The notes beneath the pieces were generated by a model, which was given only the letters and a program-made list of their open reading frames with translations, did not search any database and had not been told where the DNA came from. From Cloeon dipterum (lineage: Eukaryota; Arthropoda; Insecta; Ephemeroptera; Baetidae): a stretch of DNA of 64,000 nt. Each line of letters starts with the position of its first letter. Position 1 is the first letter of the stretch. Positions 11,227 through 35,971 of the stretch are shown here, piece after piece. The translations under genes and the position numbers were made by a program. Location of the stretch: contig NC_088789.1 in NCBI RefSeq assembly GCF_949628265.1, positions 20,577,883 through 20,641,882 on the forward strand. The letters run 5' to 3'.

Positions 11227-11500
11227 AATTCTCATGCTGGATGACCAAAAATAGGAACGTTATAAAATCAAAATAAAATAAGCCACTGGTTGAGGGTTCA
11301 TCAATTTTGCACTACGCAAAAATGCACCACTGGTTTTTGGCGCATAAACTGAGTTGGAGGAGTTTTTCCCCGAATTTAACCCCCGAAAAGGTCATATTTC
11401 GCGCTAAAAGAAGTGTCAAAAATTTTGGAAAATTGCGGTTTGTTTTAGAATAATTGGTTGTCTTTTGGTGAAACCAGTGGCACTTTTACTAATTTATAAA
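11107..11500. mobile_element. Rearranged hAT-like MITE halves
   Basis: Positions 11107-11285 match the right half of the MITE at 19250-19642 in reverse complement, ending at GCCACTGG. Positions from about 11286 to 11500 match the left half of the same MITE in forward orientation, from AGGGTTC to AAACCAGTGGC. The two halves are therefore joined in an abnormal order, as expected from nested insertion or recombination between two copies. This block overlaps repeat family C copy 2 at its left edge. Confidence 0.65.
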
Positions 11501-11977
11501 ACTTTATCCCAATTCTCAATCTCGATATAATATCTCGACAGTCGCCAGTGACAGGTGCAGCAGCATTTATTTGTATTTACTTGTCGGTTGACGAACCTCA
11601 AATCTCAAAAGATGTTATTACGCTTCATCGCTTCATCATTTCTGAAATCCTTGTTGTGGGACTTATCTATTTTCTATCTTTTATGACACTGTGGCCTTCG
11701 TCAACTTGCGTGATGTGTTGTGTTCTTCTATATATACAATTTTAGCTCTTTCCGCGCGCATACCGCCAGCACGTTTCGCTACATCCACAAAGCGCGCACG
11801 AAAAATATTTCACAGATCGTTACGCATCAGGACAAAAAGTAAATATGCATTGTGCGTCATCGGGCAAATGGTATACATCTGTCAAAAAAGGTAAATCGTG
11901 CAAATGATGTGCAAAAACTAATATTATCATTTTTTTCTCACCCTCTTTTCGAGTCAGGGCTGAATTTTGGCAATGCA

Positions 11978-26282
<14,305 letters not shown>

Positions 26283-27560
26283 TCTCCCTTGACTCGACCT
26301 TCAAACTGAAGATTGACGATGCGCTTATTTTTTTATGTAACCTGCTTGCGCACTCTTAGCTCTGAGATCTATATCTTAAAAATTCCCGAATGATAAATCA
26401 AACTTGTTTATCTCGACGACACGTGAGATGCTGTCAGGTGTAATAGTGAGTTTGAATTCACGCAACTGGCATAAATCTGGAAGTCAAATTTCGTGCCAAT
26501 ACCATAGCAGATGTTTCTTTCACAAGAAAACAAGGTCACTGAATTAAAAAGAATGTATTTGTTGTAATAGCAACTCTCGTATGACATGTGTAAAAAATAG
26601 ATATCAAGCAGAGAAAATAATCCGAGTGATCTCATCAAATAAACATGACAAAAAGCAACAGTCGCTCAGCAAATAAAATACGCTGGGCTAATTTTGTTAC
26701 TGTAAAATGACTATGCTAAAGTCTAATTTCACTAGAATATTCCACTATCAAATAATATCGATTTTGAGGCATGGTCCCATTGAAGATTCTCTTTTAAATG
26801 CAAAAATTGTCGATGAGGTAAAGTATTTAAAATACGCACAGGGTAAGTACAGCAACAGTATTAACAAGGAATCCCGCATACCTTCCAAAATAAAAATATT
26901 TCTTGCATAATTTATTTGGTTAGTGCTTTCAGCACTAGCAATAAAGGCGCAGGCCGTTAAGACAAACTCCTTGTCTGGCCCAAAAAATATGAAATTAGAA
27001 AATTACCAACGAATTAAATTAAGGTGATCTCCAAATTATTTTTTTTATTGGGCAATTTTCCAATCATTGTTTAGTATGCAGACTCTACTATCGTGGGGCC
27101 CAAGTGGCCACAGAGTAGCCTTATTAAATAATGTTATTCAATCACGATATTATTGGGACACGGAGTTTTTGCAAGTTCTTCACTATCAGGGGGTAGCCCA
27201 TCTCAAAACAGATGAACAAATAACAAATTTATATAATTTCATGATTGATTAATAAAATAATTGAAATATTAAAAATCTAAAATTTAAAATAATGTAGCCA
27301 ATTTTATTAGCTTTTATGATGCTTAACGTATTTAGTGTAAATTTTAAATTTAATTCAATTTGATTAAATTAATTTACAATATATTATATATTTTTTGATT
27401 AATTTAAATTTTAAATGAAAATATTTTCAGCCCATAACTAGAAAACAATGCCAGGCAGAAAAATTTTGATTGGTAATTCATATTTACATCACAATGTACC
27501 AATTTGATGCAAAAAATAGTTAGGTTTCGGAAGGACAGCGGAAATTCCTCGTAATTGAGG
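26283..27560. other. Intergenic region between the maltase start and the oxidase end
   Basis: It includes the unmarked maltase promoter. AGATAAAC is read on the minus strand near 26404-26412, a GATA-type site. A weak family A-like fragment (GGGGCCCAAGTGGCCACAGAG; TATTGGGACACGG) lies at 27090-27170. No gene is seen. Confidence 0.35.
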
Positions 27561-27566
27561 TTTAAT
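27561..27566 (-). terminator. Poly(A) signal of the acyl-CoA oxidase gene
   Basis: ATTAAA on the minus strand, about 36 nt past the stop codon. It is the only canonical-like signal close to the gene end. Confidence 0.5.
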
Positions 27567-27601
27567 TTGGGGAAGGCACCTTAAGCGGTGAGAAGGAATG
27601 T

Positions 27602-30600
27602 TTACAATTTGGAGCGCACCACTTTTGGAACCATTTCTTGCCACCAGCTGGGCCGTTCAAAGACACCAAGGTTTTGGTAGAAGGTGGCTTGCAGATTCTT
27701 GTAAATCTGGAAAATAAATTTTATGAGTAAAACCAAGTAATTTAATTATTTGAGAAGTAGTACCTCTCCGTCTGAATGGCCAATGGCAGAATTGAGGATG
27801 AAGTCAGGAGGGGCCAGTGCGTCAGCCAAAGCAACTGCTTCTTTTTTCAGGTCTCTGCACAACAGCAAAATTCCCTCTCGAACGAACTGTGCAGCCTCAG
27901 GACCATTTGCATAACCACCTGAGAAAAGTAATAAAAATATATAACTGGTATAAGGTTTTCCACATGTTTGCAGTCAGTTTCAAATTAAAAAATGGATTAT
28001 GTTCATGTTTATGAGACGCAAGTTTAGATTTTTCAGAAGAAAATTACATTTTTCATCAATTATTGGTTTCCCTCAAGAAAATAATTTTAGTAACATGATT
28101 TAATATTACTTCACGTTAAAAAAGAAAATACCTTCGTAAAGGGTGGCCAGGTGTTTCTCTATACTCCAGAGTCCAAAGAGAGTGGCAACTTTTTCTAGGA
28201 CAGCTATCAGCGATGGCTCGGCTGACTTTTCTTTCACCTCGCGCCAAAAGAGTAGCAGACAGTAATGCTCGATGTAGGCCAGCGAGAGGGTGCGGGCGTG
28301 GAACACCTGCGATTCGTTGCGCGCTGTGAACGGATGGCTGCCAGCGGCCAAGTGCGACTGGAGCAGGGCCTCAGTTTTGCCCAGCAGATGACACATCAAC
28401 CATTGGTACATCTCGAGTATCGCTGGAAATGTCAGAAGGGAAAAAATGAACTCTCACTGATTGTAATATTAAAAACATCATATTTAGAGTTATCAGCCGA
28501 GACGGCTGGCGGGACCAGCTTAGCCGAATTTTTTGCTCACCAGCGGCTGGCGCGCCTGACAATAATTTAAACGTGAAGTTTGATAGTGCTTAACAGCCTG
28601 CAGGGCCAGAAGACATTTTTTTTCTCCCGCACTTTTAAAATTTTGACCCTTTTTCACTGGCGGCTGCCCAAGTGACCCTACATTTGCCTACTGGCGCGGT
28701 GCAGCATGGCTGGCTGAGACCTCTAATCATACACTTCTTATTATATTGCAGTCATTGTCTTTTAAATTGGCTTCTTTAAAATGGAAAAAAATATCTCGAG
28801 ATTGACTATTTTTCTTCTTAACACAACAAAATTGCAAGGACTTTCTTAAATTATTCACTTATTTGCCTTTTTACTTTATTTAAATTATGCTACTGGCCTC
28901 ACCTGATATCCCATGCATTCCCTTCGAGTAAAAATTGAAATTTAATGAATAAATAACTAACAAAGAGGAAGAAAATAGAAGAAAGTTTTGACAATTTCAT
29001 GCCTTAGAGCAAATAGATTTTTCTTACGCTCAGGGTGGAGCAAATCCTGTACGGACTTAGCAGAAAAACTGAGTTGCTCGGCACGGTCGATGTCTTGCAG
29101 GAAGTGCACAGACCCAAGCGGCGAGCTGAATTGGATTCTATTTTTGCCATTGCGCTTCTTCTCAGCCCACAACTGCAACAGCCAGTTGCTAGTTTGCTGC
29201 AGCAGCACGTTGTTGTCGCCTTCGTAGGTGCAATTTGCGTCGTTGTCGTTCCTCAGCTGCCCAAATCCAGCAGCTAGAAAATTACGTTCATAATCAAAAT
29301 TTATGTCTGTTTATATTTATACAGTTTACGCCATTTTCTTTGGGCAAAACGTCTTTTCACGATTTTTAAATATACGGTTTTCTTAACAGAGTTAAAGAGT
29401 TTACTTCTTCTTGTAAAAAAATTTTCATACACAATCATTTTGTGTCAGGGACATCTTATCTAACCTCGTAAATAGCCGTGTCCGCCACAACACTCTCGAC
29501 ACTCTTGAATGCCATGCTGTGCGTGCCAGCTGCAGAGCGGTTTCGCTGACGACAACAATGCATGAATTTCCATCATCACATCGGCCTGAAAGAGGCCAAT
29601 TTTAGCTGAAGAATTTTAGCTAAATCAAACTTAAGTATTTTCCCTACCAAATTAGCCCGGTCTTCACCCATCATGAGACGAAGGGTAAAATCCATATATT
29701 CTCTTATCACCAGGTCTCCAAAGGAAGAGAGCACAAATGAAGCACACAAGTAGGGAAACAAGCGCCATTGCTAAACAGAAAATAATTTTGATAAAATTTA
29801 TTAAGTTAATGTCATTTTTTATGCCTGAAATGAGTAATCAGCACTCTACTCTAGAAAAAGCCACTGAATGTAGCAAACAATTTTTTGAGTTATTCTTAAA
29901 AAAGATTACCCTTGCCAGAATGCCTTGTAAAACTGGATTTCAGACAATTTTAGAACTTTGTTTTACCTGCAACTGATATTCAATGACTGGCAGCTCAGCC
30001 TCGTTTGTCGGTCCAAATTGCTTCCTTGCAGCTGAGTATCTGACTGCGGAGACAATGGCCTTCTGCAGGTTACTATTGCAGAAATTTACAATCGCCACGC
30101 GACCGGCGACCAAACTGCCCAAAGAAGCACCTGTGGATTTAAATTCAAGTATTATTAAATTATTTGAAGGGGCAAAAGAATTCACGCACCAAATCTTTTA
30201 TTTGGATCTTTGAATGGCGTGACGTAATTGCCGTCATCAGTCATGGTTCCAGTTCGATCCAGCAAATTGTCTTTAGGAATGCGGTATTTGTCAAACAGCA
30301 CAAATCTGGAACAAAAATCATAACGTAAAAACTGGATTCTTGAGATGTTTTATCCACTTGCGGGTCAAATTGCAATTTAAACATAATTTGAAACCAACTT
30401 GGCCCTTCTGTTGTGTAAAAGCGCAACGACCAATAACAATCAGTCATAGTCAAGCCCAAGTAAAATATATTCAAGCCCAAACAGGTGGTCCACACTGAAA
30501 TACGTTGAAAACAATCATAAAAATAGAGAAATAATTGCACAATCTCCCGAATATTTTTTTATCAGTGCAATTAGGTGAAGAGATATGGCTTATTTTGTTT

Positions 30601-32030
30601 TATGCGTCAAACATTGTAAGTGGTTCAGTGAGCAAACTTAAATGTGCTCACTGAACACAATCAGTGAGCAAATCACTGTGGACTATGTAGAGATAGTCCA
30701 AATAAATTGATGAGGACTATCTCTAAAAATTAAACAGATTAAATAAACAAGCAGTTAACTTTTCCTCTCTTAAAAATGAATCACCGTAATGAATAACGTA
30801 AAAACGTTAAAACCCACTCATTTTAATCTAATTACCCATTGTCCATGGCGTTGAGGCCGACCTTCTCGCCCATGTCGCCGACGATGACGCCAGGGTAGGG
30901 CAGCATTGTTCTCGGATCCCTGATTGGAGTGAGGAACGCGTGCAGACCCTTCTGTTCTCCATCTGGCGTCACCAGCTGGGCAAAGATGGTGGCGTGCGTT
31001 GAATACTGACCCAAGCTGCCCACCCAGCACTTGGCAGCCTCAAAATCTGGGGTGTGCAGCACAAACTCCTTGGTTGCTGGATCATATGTCGCTGTTGTGC
31101 GAAGTTTTTTTGTGTTTGTGCCGTGAGAGACTTCTGTCATGCCAAAGCAACCATTCAGCTGCAAAAATTAAAATTATAAGAATATGTGAATCAGCATACT
31201 ATTGCTTTTAAAAAAATTCAGATTAGTGGAAGAGTTAAATTAAATTTTAAATAACTTTTTTTAAATTAATATGGAAAATTTAGAGTCTGCTCTTGGTATA
31301 ATTTTCTTTGGCTTAATAAATGTATGGGGCAAAATAGCCCTGCAGAACCATAATAGAGATTACTTTGAAACTAAATCTATTATCAAGGCAAAAATTCGTT
31401 CCAAGGGGAGAGGAAAAACCAGTTGTAACCCAATACTCTTCACCTGTCGATTTTCAGCCATTTTGATGAACTTGTTGTGCTTTTGAGTGCCCAGACCTTT
31501 GAGAGAACTGAGGAAAAACTGGAATGGCACGACGTACTTAATCATCAAACAAGGGTCGTAGTGATTTAGCGCCACTAGCAGGACGATGTACTGAAATCCA
31601 AAATTACACCAATAACATAACGTTTTTCTCCGCGCTCATTGTAGAATTCACTTTTCTGGGGTCCCCCATGATGACCTCTTCTGTCAGGAAGTTGTAGTCC
31701 TTAATTCGGTGCACCCGGTTGGTGGTGACCCGCCGAAACTCGTCCATGCTGAGAGAGTAGCTTTTCTGCTCGAACAAAGGGTCAGCCTCCATTGTCTTCC
31801 AAATTGACATCTAAATTGAGAGAGAGGTTATGTAACGTGTCATCTATTTAATAGCGTTAGCTAACTTTGAATTTGAGTAAATCTTCGCCTTCGACGAAAA
31901 TTCTTAGCTTTTTCCAGTCAAAGGTGGCCTGTTTTCGGTAGTGGTCCAAAGGGCCAGGTGGGAAATCAGGCAAAATTTCGACCTCATCCTCTGTCAGGTG
32001 GCGCAGGCCGGATTTCTCCTCAGGGTCCAT
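27602..32030 (-). CDS. Peroxisomal acyl-CoA oxidase (ACOX3-like)
   Basis: Oxidises acyl-CoA to trans-2-enoyl-CoA with transfer of electrons to O2, the first step of peroxisomal beta-oxidation. Twelve coding exons (minus): 32030-31866, 31810-31652, 31590-31444, 31158-30836, 30305-30190, 30130-29967, 29770-29648, 29585-29465, 29273-29028, 28422-28132, 27918-27764 and 27706-27602. They total 2115 nt, an intact 704-residue protein. The N-terminal [11 protein letters not shown] stretch is ACOX3-like. [13 protein letters not shown] at about 160-172 is the conserved acyl/FAD-binding segment. CTYEGDN near 454-460 carries the catalytic base E457. The C-terminus ends SKL, a type 1 peroxisomal targeting signal. 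The start ATG lies two nt inside an exon with a TTTCAG acceptor, so a 5' UTR exon lies upstream. ACOX3 versus ACOX1 is inferred from the N-terminus and needs a tree. Confidence 0.93.
28423..29027. other. Acyl-CoA oxidase intron 9 with GC-rich insert
   Basis: This 605-nt intron is unusually long for the gene. Its part from about 28490 to 28730 is GC-rich. It contains inverted CAGCCGAGACGGCTGG and GGCTGGCTGAGAC stretches at its two sides, which may be the ends of a degraded small element. Confidence 0.35.
30306..30835. other. Acyl-CoA oxidase intron 4 with two hairpins
   Basis: Two perfect inverted repeats follow each other. The first is GTTCAGTGAGCA (30622-30633) with its complement at 30645-30656. 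The second is AGAGATAGTCC (30689-30699) with its complement at 30714-30724. No coding potential is seen. Confidence 0.6.
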
Positions 32031-32339
32031 GACTGAAATTTTTATTACTTTATGAAATGGAAATAATACTAATGCAACTAGCAAGAGGAAGCGTGGATTT
32101 TATTGTTCTCGAATATGCACAGACTTGCCATACAGGAAAACGATAAAATCCCCATGATAATAAAAGTCAGTAATAAAAGCAATAATTACTAAGAAGCGGT
32201 TAAAAATTATAAATAAATAATGGAAATTTCAGCTCAGTTGCCAACTCATTAAGCCTATTGTAATTCTGGAGAGGAAATTGCTGCTGGCAAACGGCGAACG
32301 TTGCACTGGGCAATTGCCAAACGAAATAAATTAAATCAC

Positions 32340-32950
32340 AGGTCACGAACAGACCAGCCGGGCGTGAGAATTGTCAAAATTCGCTGGGCGAGCAAGGGGC
32401 CAACTCTGAAAGAAAGGGGGGACGCGACCCGACCTGCCGACTGCCCCTAAGCGGAGGGGGCCCGCTGCGGCCCGAAACGTACCTGCCGAAGGTCTGCCGG
32501 TCGGCGCAGCGCCGAATTTGCGAGCTGACGGCGTGAAAGTGTGGGTGTGGGCTGCTCTGATCACGTGCTCCAGCAGCGGAGGCTTAGCCGGTTGAGACCT
32601 GAATCACCTGATGGAACAACTGATTCACCGCGGTGCGGCCGCGGAGGGATAGGTGGGGCTGTGCGGGCCACGGTCGCCAGCGAACACGGTCCTGGGAACG
32701 CAAGCAACCCTTCACTTGGCGCTCGGCTTCGGCGCACAACAAGTGTTATCTAATCAAAACGAGACCACTGCTTCCAAGTCACAATCGACCTCACCGAAAG
32801 CCACGCCCTTTCACGACATTCGACCTGTTTACGCGCCAAAAGTGCGTGCAAAGATCTATTGGCCGCCATGCGTTTTCAACACTAGAGCACGTTCACACGT
32901 GTTGCCCACGACGGTGCTTTTTGACAAGACTGTTGCATAATTGTGTTAAA
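32340..32950 (-). promoter_or_regulatory. GC-rich promoter and 5' UTR exon region of the acyl-CoA oxidase
   Basis: This is the only GC-rich stretch for several kb around and lies just upstream of the oxidase. A strong donor, CAG|GTACGT, is read on the minus strand at 32483/32482. It fits the end of a non-coding first exon spliced to the acceptor before the start codon at 32033. No TATA box was seen, as is common for housekeeping promoters. The open frames here on either strand have no domain support. Confidence 0.5.
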
Positions 32951-34320
32951 TAATTTATGCTTTTCTACGACTAGAAATCAATCAAAAGTCGTGCTTGTTC
33001 TTTAAAACAGGAATGAATCATATTTATATCACTTACAGTCAAATCAACCAGCTGCAAGATAGGACAGATTTAAACAGATAAGGCAAGAGAGTAGCAAATC
33101 GTCTCGATAGCGAAAAAATTGCGCATTTCTCAATAACCTAACGCGAATTTCCTTGTTACAAGAAAATGGCAACAGTTCGACAAAGAAAATTTGGGTGTTT
33201 GTTGAGCGATGATACCACTGCCAGGAGGAAATTCACCTTAGTAAAATGCGTAAAAGGATTAAAATGAAACAAAAATGATTTTTTAAAAAAAAATCATCGA
33301 AGTTTTCCGTATTTTCTGGTATTTTAATGTTTAATTTTCTGGTGAAAATTCTAAAAAGCTCTTATCAATAAGGAAACAGTTTTTAAAGAGCTTATCATTA
33401 CATTAGCATACTACGTATTTGCTTAAACACACTAATCTTGAACTTATTAAAGTTAAATTGGTTAAACTGTAAATCGTGTAAAACGTTTGAAACAAAAAAG
33501 TAAAAAATACGATTGCATTTTTATGAGCAAGATTAAAACCTAATAAAATATTTCAAGCATTAAAGAATGAATTTCCACCAAAGTAATCGAAATTCGAGAA
33601 ACTCGATACACAGTTTAAAAACATGATATTTTTATTGAAGCAGAACAATTAATCTATCTGCTTATGCTTTTTTGGCATGGCTTATAAACATGTAACACAT
33701 AAGTAATTATTAAAGGCTGTCATAAGGATTAACAGTACTGTAAAGTAGCAGCCAGCTTGATTCATCGTTTCATAATAAGGCTGTAAATTCTCTGTCAATA
33801 AAAATCAGAGACCAAAGAGGCGGTAGAATATCTTTCTTTTTTAAAGAAGAAAACACCGGAAAATGGGATTGAGTTAAAATCAGAATTGATCGACGTATAG
33901 CGCTATGAATTGTTGAGAAATGTGTGGATGCTAAGTTAGCATGCTTATCAAATGGTGGGAACTGATTCTCTACTTAAAATCTGATTTAATTTCACAAAAA
34001 AGAGTTTCCCTCAAAAGTGTCACACACTGATAATAATAGATCTTGACGAGAAAAATCGAAATTTGTCAAGAAAATATGGCCAAGCACTGTAAATGTTGTA
34101 TAACATTGGTGAAATTTTAATTTAAATTGTAGCAGTGTCCACTTTTGATTATTGAACTTTGTAGAACAAATTGTAAAAACTATGTAACAATCAACTTTTA
34201 ATAAATTCTTATCAACTGCAACAATGAGATACTATTAAATGTTTCACACTCATATTTTAATCTTTGTGTTGGACATTACTATTATTGTCAGAATATCAAA
34301 AATAATTTTGGTGCACCATC
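32951..34320. repeat. Intergenic region with repeat family D, copy 2 (about 33925-34165)
   Basis: Mostly AT-rich and featureless. The part at about 33925-34165 matches 17330-17560 in the same orientation (AAGTTAGCATGC, ATAGATCTTGACGA, CAAGAAAATATGG). Confidence 0.5.
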
Positions 34321-35541
34321 ATGATCACCGAGTTAATCCGCAAAATTCTCGACGCAATTTTTGGCAATCCGCAGCTATACGAGCAGCAAGATGCGTTCGA
34401 GCGGCTGAAATTTTCCAAGGTGCAGTGCGAGCGGGAGTTACACGCCACCAAAAAAGCTCTGGATGAGCTATCCTTGCGACTGAACAACGTCCAGCAGGCT
34501 TATGAGGACGCTGTAGCCGAAAATGCCCGGCTCGATGCCCAGACTGACGATTTGGAGGAGCAAATCACGGCGCTGACGAAGGACTGTCATGCCCTGAAAA
34601 CCCGATTGAAGGAGGCTCTCGAGGAAAGCCGTGCCGAAATCGAAAAGGTTTGGGATTATTGACCATTTTAAAAAATTTGAGAATGGCATAGTGGTGTTGA
34701 CAGAGTAGATTAAGAAAATTTCGAGCCAGGATGCGGAAAAGAACGCTCTGGAAATGGAAAAACTCAGAACAAGCTTAAAAGAAGTGCAGCAACAGGCCCA
34801 GGAAGATTTTGTTGCGAAGCAGCGACTCGCTGACGAATTAGAAATCGTTAGGACCAGCCTTAGAGATCTTCAGAACAATTGCAGCGTCTTAGCTGAGGAA
34901 AACTCTGTCCTAAAAAGGGAGGTTGGTGGAAAGAACGACAAAATTTGCATTCTTAAGGAGCAGCTAAAGGAGAAAGACAAATTAGTGGCAGAAAATAACT
35001 CAAAGGTTTTTGCAGAGTGAGTATATTAATATTGCCATAGCGTAATATTTTGATTTTTAAATGCAAGAATTTTTCATCAATTGTAAAAAGATTTAAAGTT
35101 TATTTTATGCGATTTATATAGTTTTTTTGTTTTTGGTATTGGCGTTAAAAACGTAAAATTTGTGGGATTTAACTCAGAATCAGCACTGATTAGTGAATTT
35201 TTTCTCTCATAATTCCTCTAATAGCTTTCCATATCCTACGTTAGTCCACGCAGAGCTTAATTATTCGTAAATTTTAATTTAAAAAAATGTTTGCATGAAT
35301 TTTATTTTTTTATGTAAATTATAGACTTGGTGAAGCTTTGGTAAAGATCGCAGACCTGGAAAAACATGTTCTTGAAAAGGACCAGGAACTGCTGAGCGCT
35401 AAAAGAAAATTTTTGGAAAGGGACGAAGAACTGGAAGAAGCGTTGAGTATGCACGAGAACACCAATGAGTTCTTGATGAACGGAGGAGACATTTCAGGCG
35501 ACGGCGCAGGACAATATGATAAATTCAATAAAATGTTTTAA
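34321..35541 (+). CDS. Coiled-coil protein of unknown function
   Basis: Three coding exons, 34321-34647, 34709-35016 and 35325-35541, sum to 852 nt and give 283 residues with a stop. Splice sites are AAG|GTTTGG, GA|GTGAGT, and TAG acceptors. The first ~20 residues (MITELIRKILDAIFGNPQLY) form an amphipathic or hydrophobic helix. From about residue 22 to 250 the protein is almost continuous Glu/Lys/Leu/Ala-rich heptad sequence, predicted coiled coil. The C-terminal ~25 residues are Gly/Asp-rich and less structured. I do not recognise a family; similarity to myosin or tropomyosin tails would be only composition. Upstream TATA signals are not obvious. The start is the first ATG of the open frame. 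Confidence 0.75.
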
Positions 35542-35891
35542 ACAACAGCATTGCAGCAAATTGAGGAGAAGCTGTTTAATTATCTGCTTTAGAAACACTC
35601 ATAAAATTGATTGCGTTGTTTATTCTGTATGATATAGCTCCTGTTTGACGAGCCAAAGGTTGCAGGGTACACTTAAATCCAAGAGTTGAGTTATATTAAA
35701 GCTCTTATTTCCAATTGCCATATTTATACTCTCTCCGTTTTTAGCCGTGTTAATATCTTAATTGCACTCGTTTAATGATTATCAGTTTGGTCCTGTCAAA
35801 AAGTAATCTTTTTTAATCAAAAAGAAAACAGCACTCGCAACTTCTTTGATCCAAATTGTGGCTCTGTTGCAAGGTAGATTTCTAGAGAGCT

Positions 35892-35913
35892 TATATAACG
35901 CAACTTTGATAAG
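35892..35913 (+). promoter_or_regulatory. TATA box and GATAAG site of acetylesterase gene 1
   Basis: TATATAA at 35892-35898, about 75 nt before the start codon, is followed by GATAAG at 35908-35913. A GATAAG site is also present 42 nt before the start of paralog 2 (43553-43558). GATA factors drive many gut genes in insects, so a gut role is possible. Confidence 0.5.
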
Positions 35914-35971
35914 AATATGTATAAAATGAGCAGAATAACAGTGCGGACACGGGCATTTGAGTTGGACAACC

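Noticed and set aside
32541-32953. Plus-strand frames of 70-106 codons upstream of the oxidase
   Set aside because: They lie in the GC-rich promoter and have no recognisable protein content.
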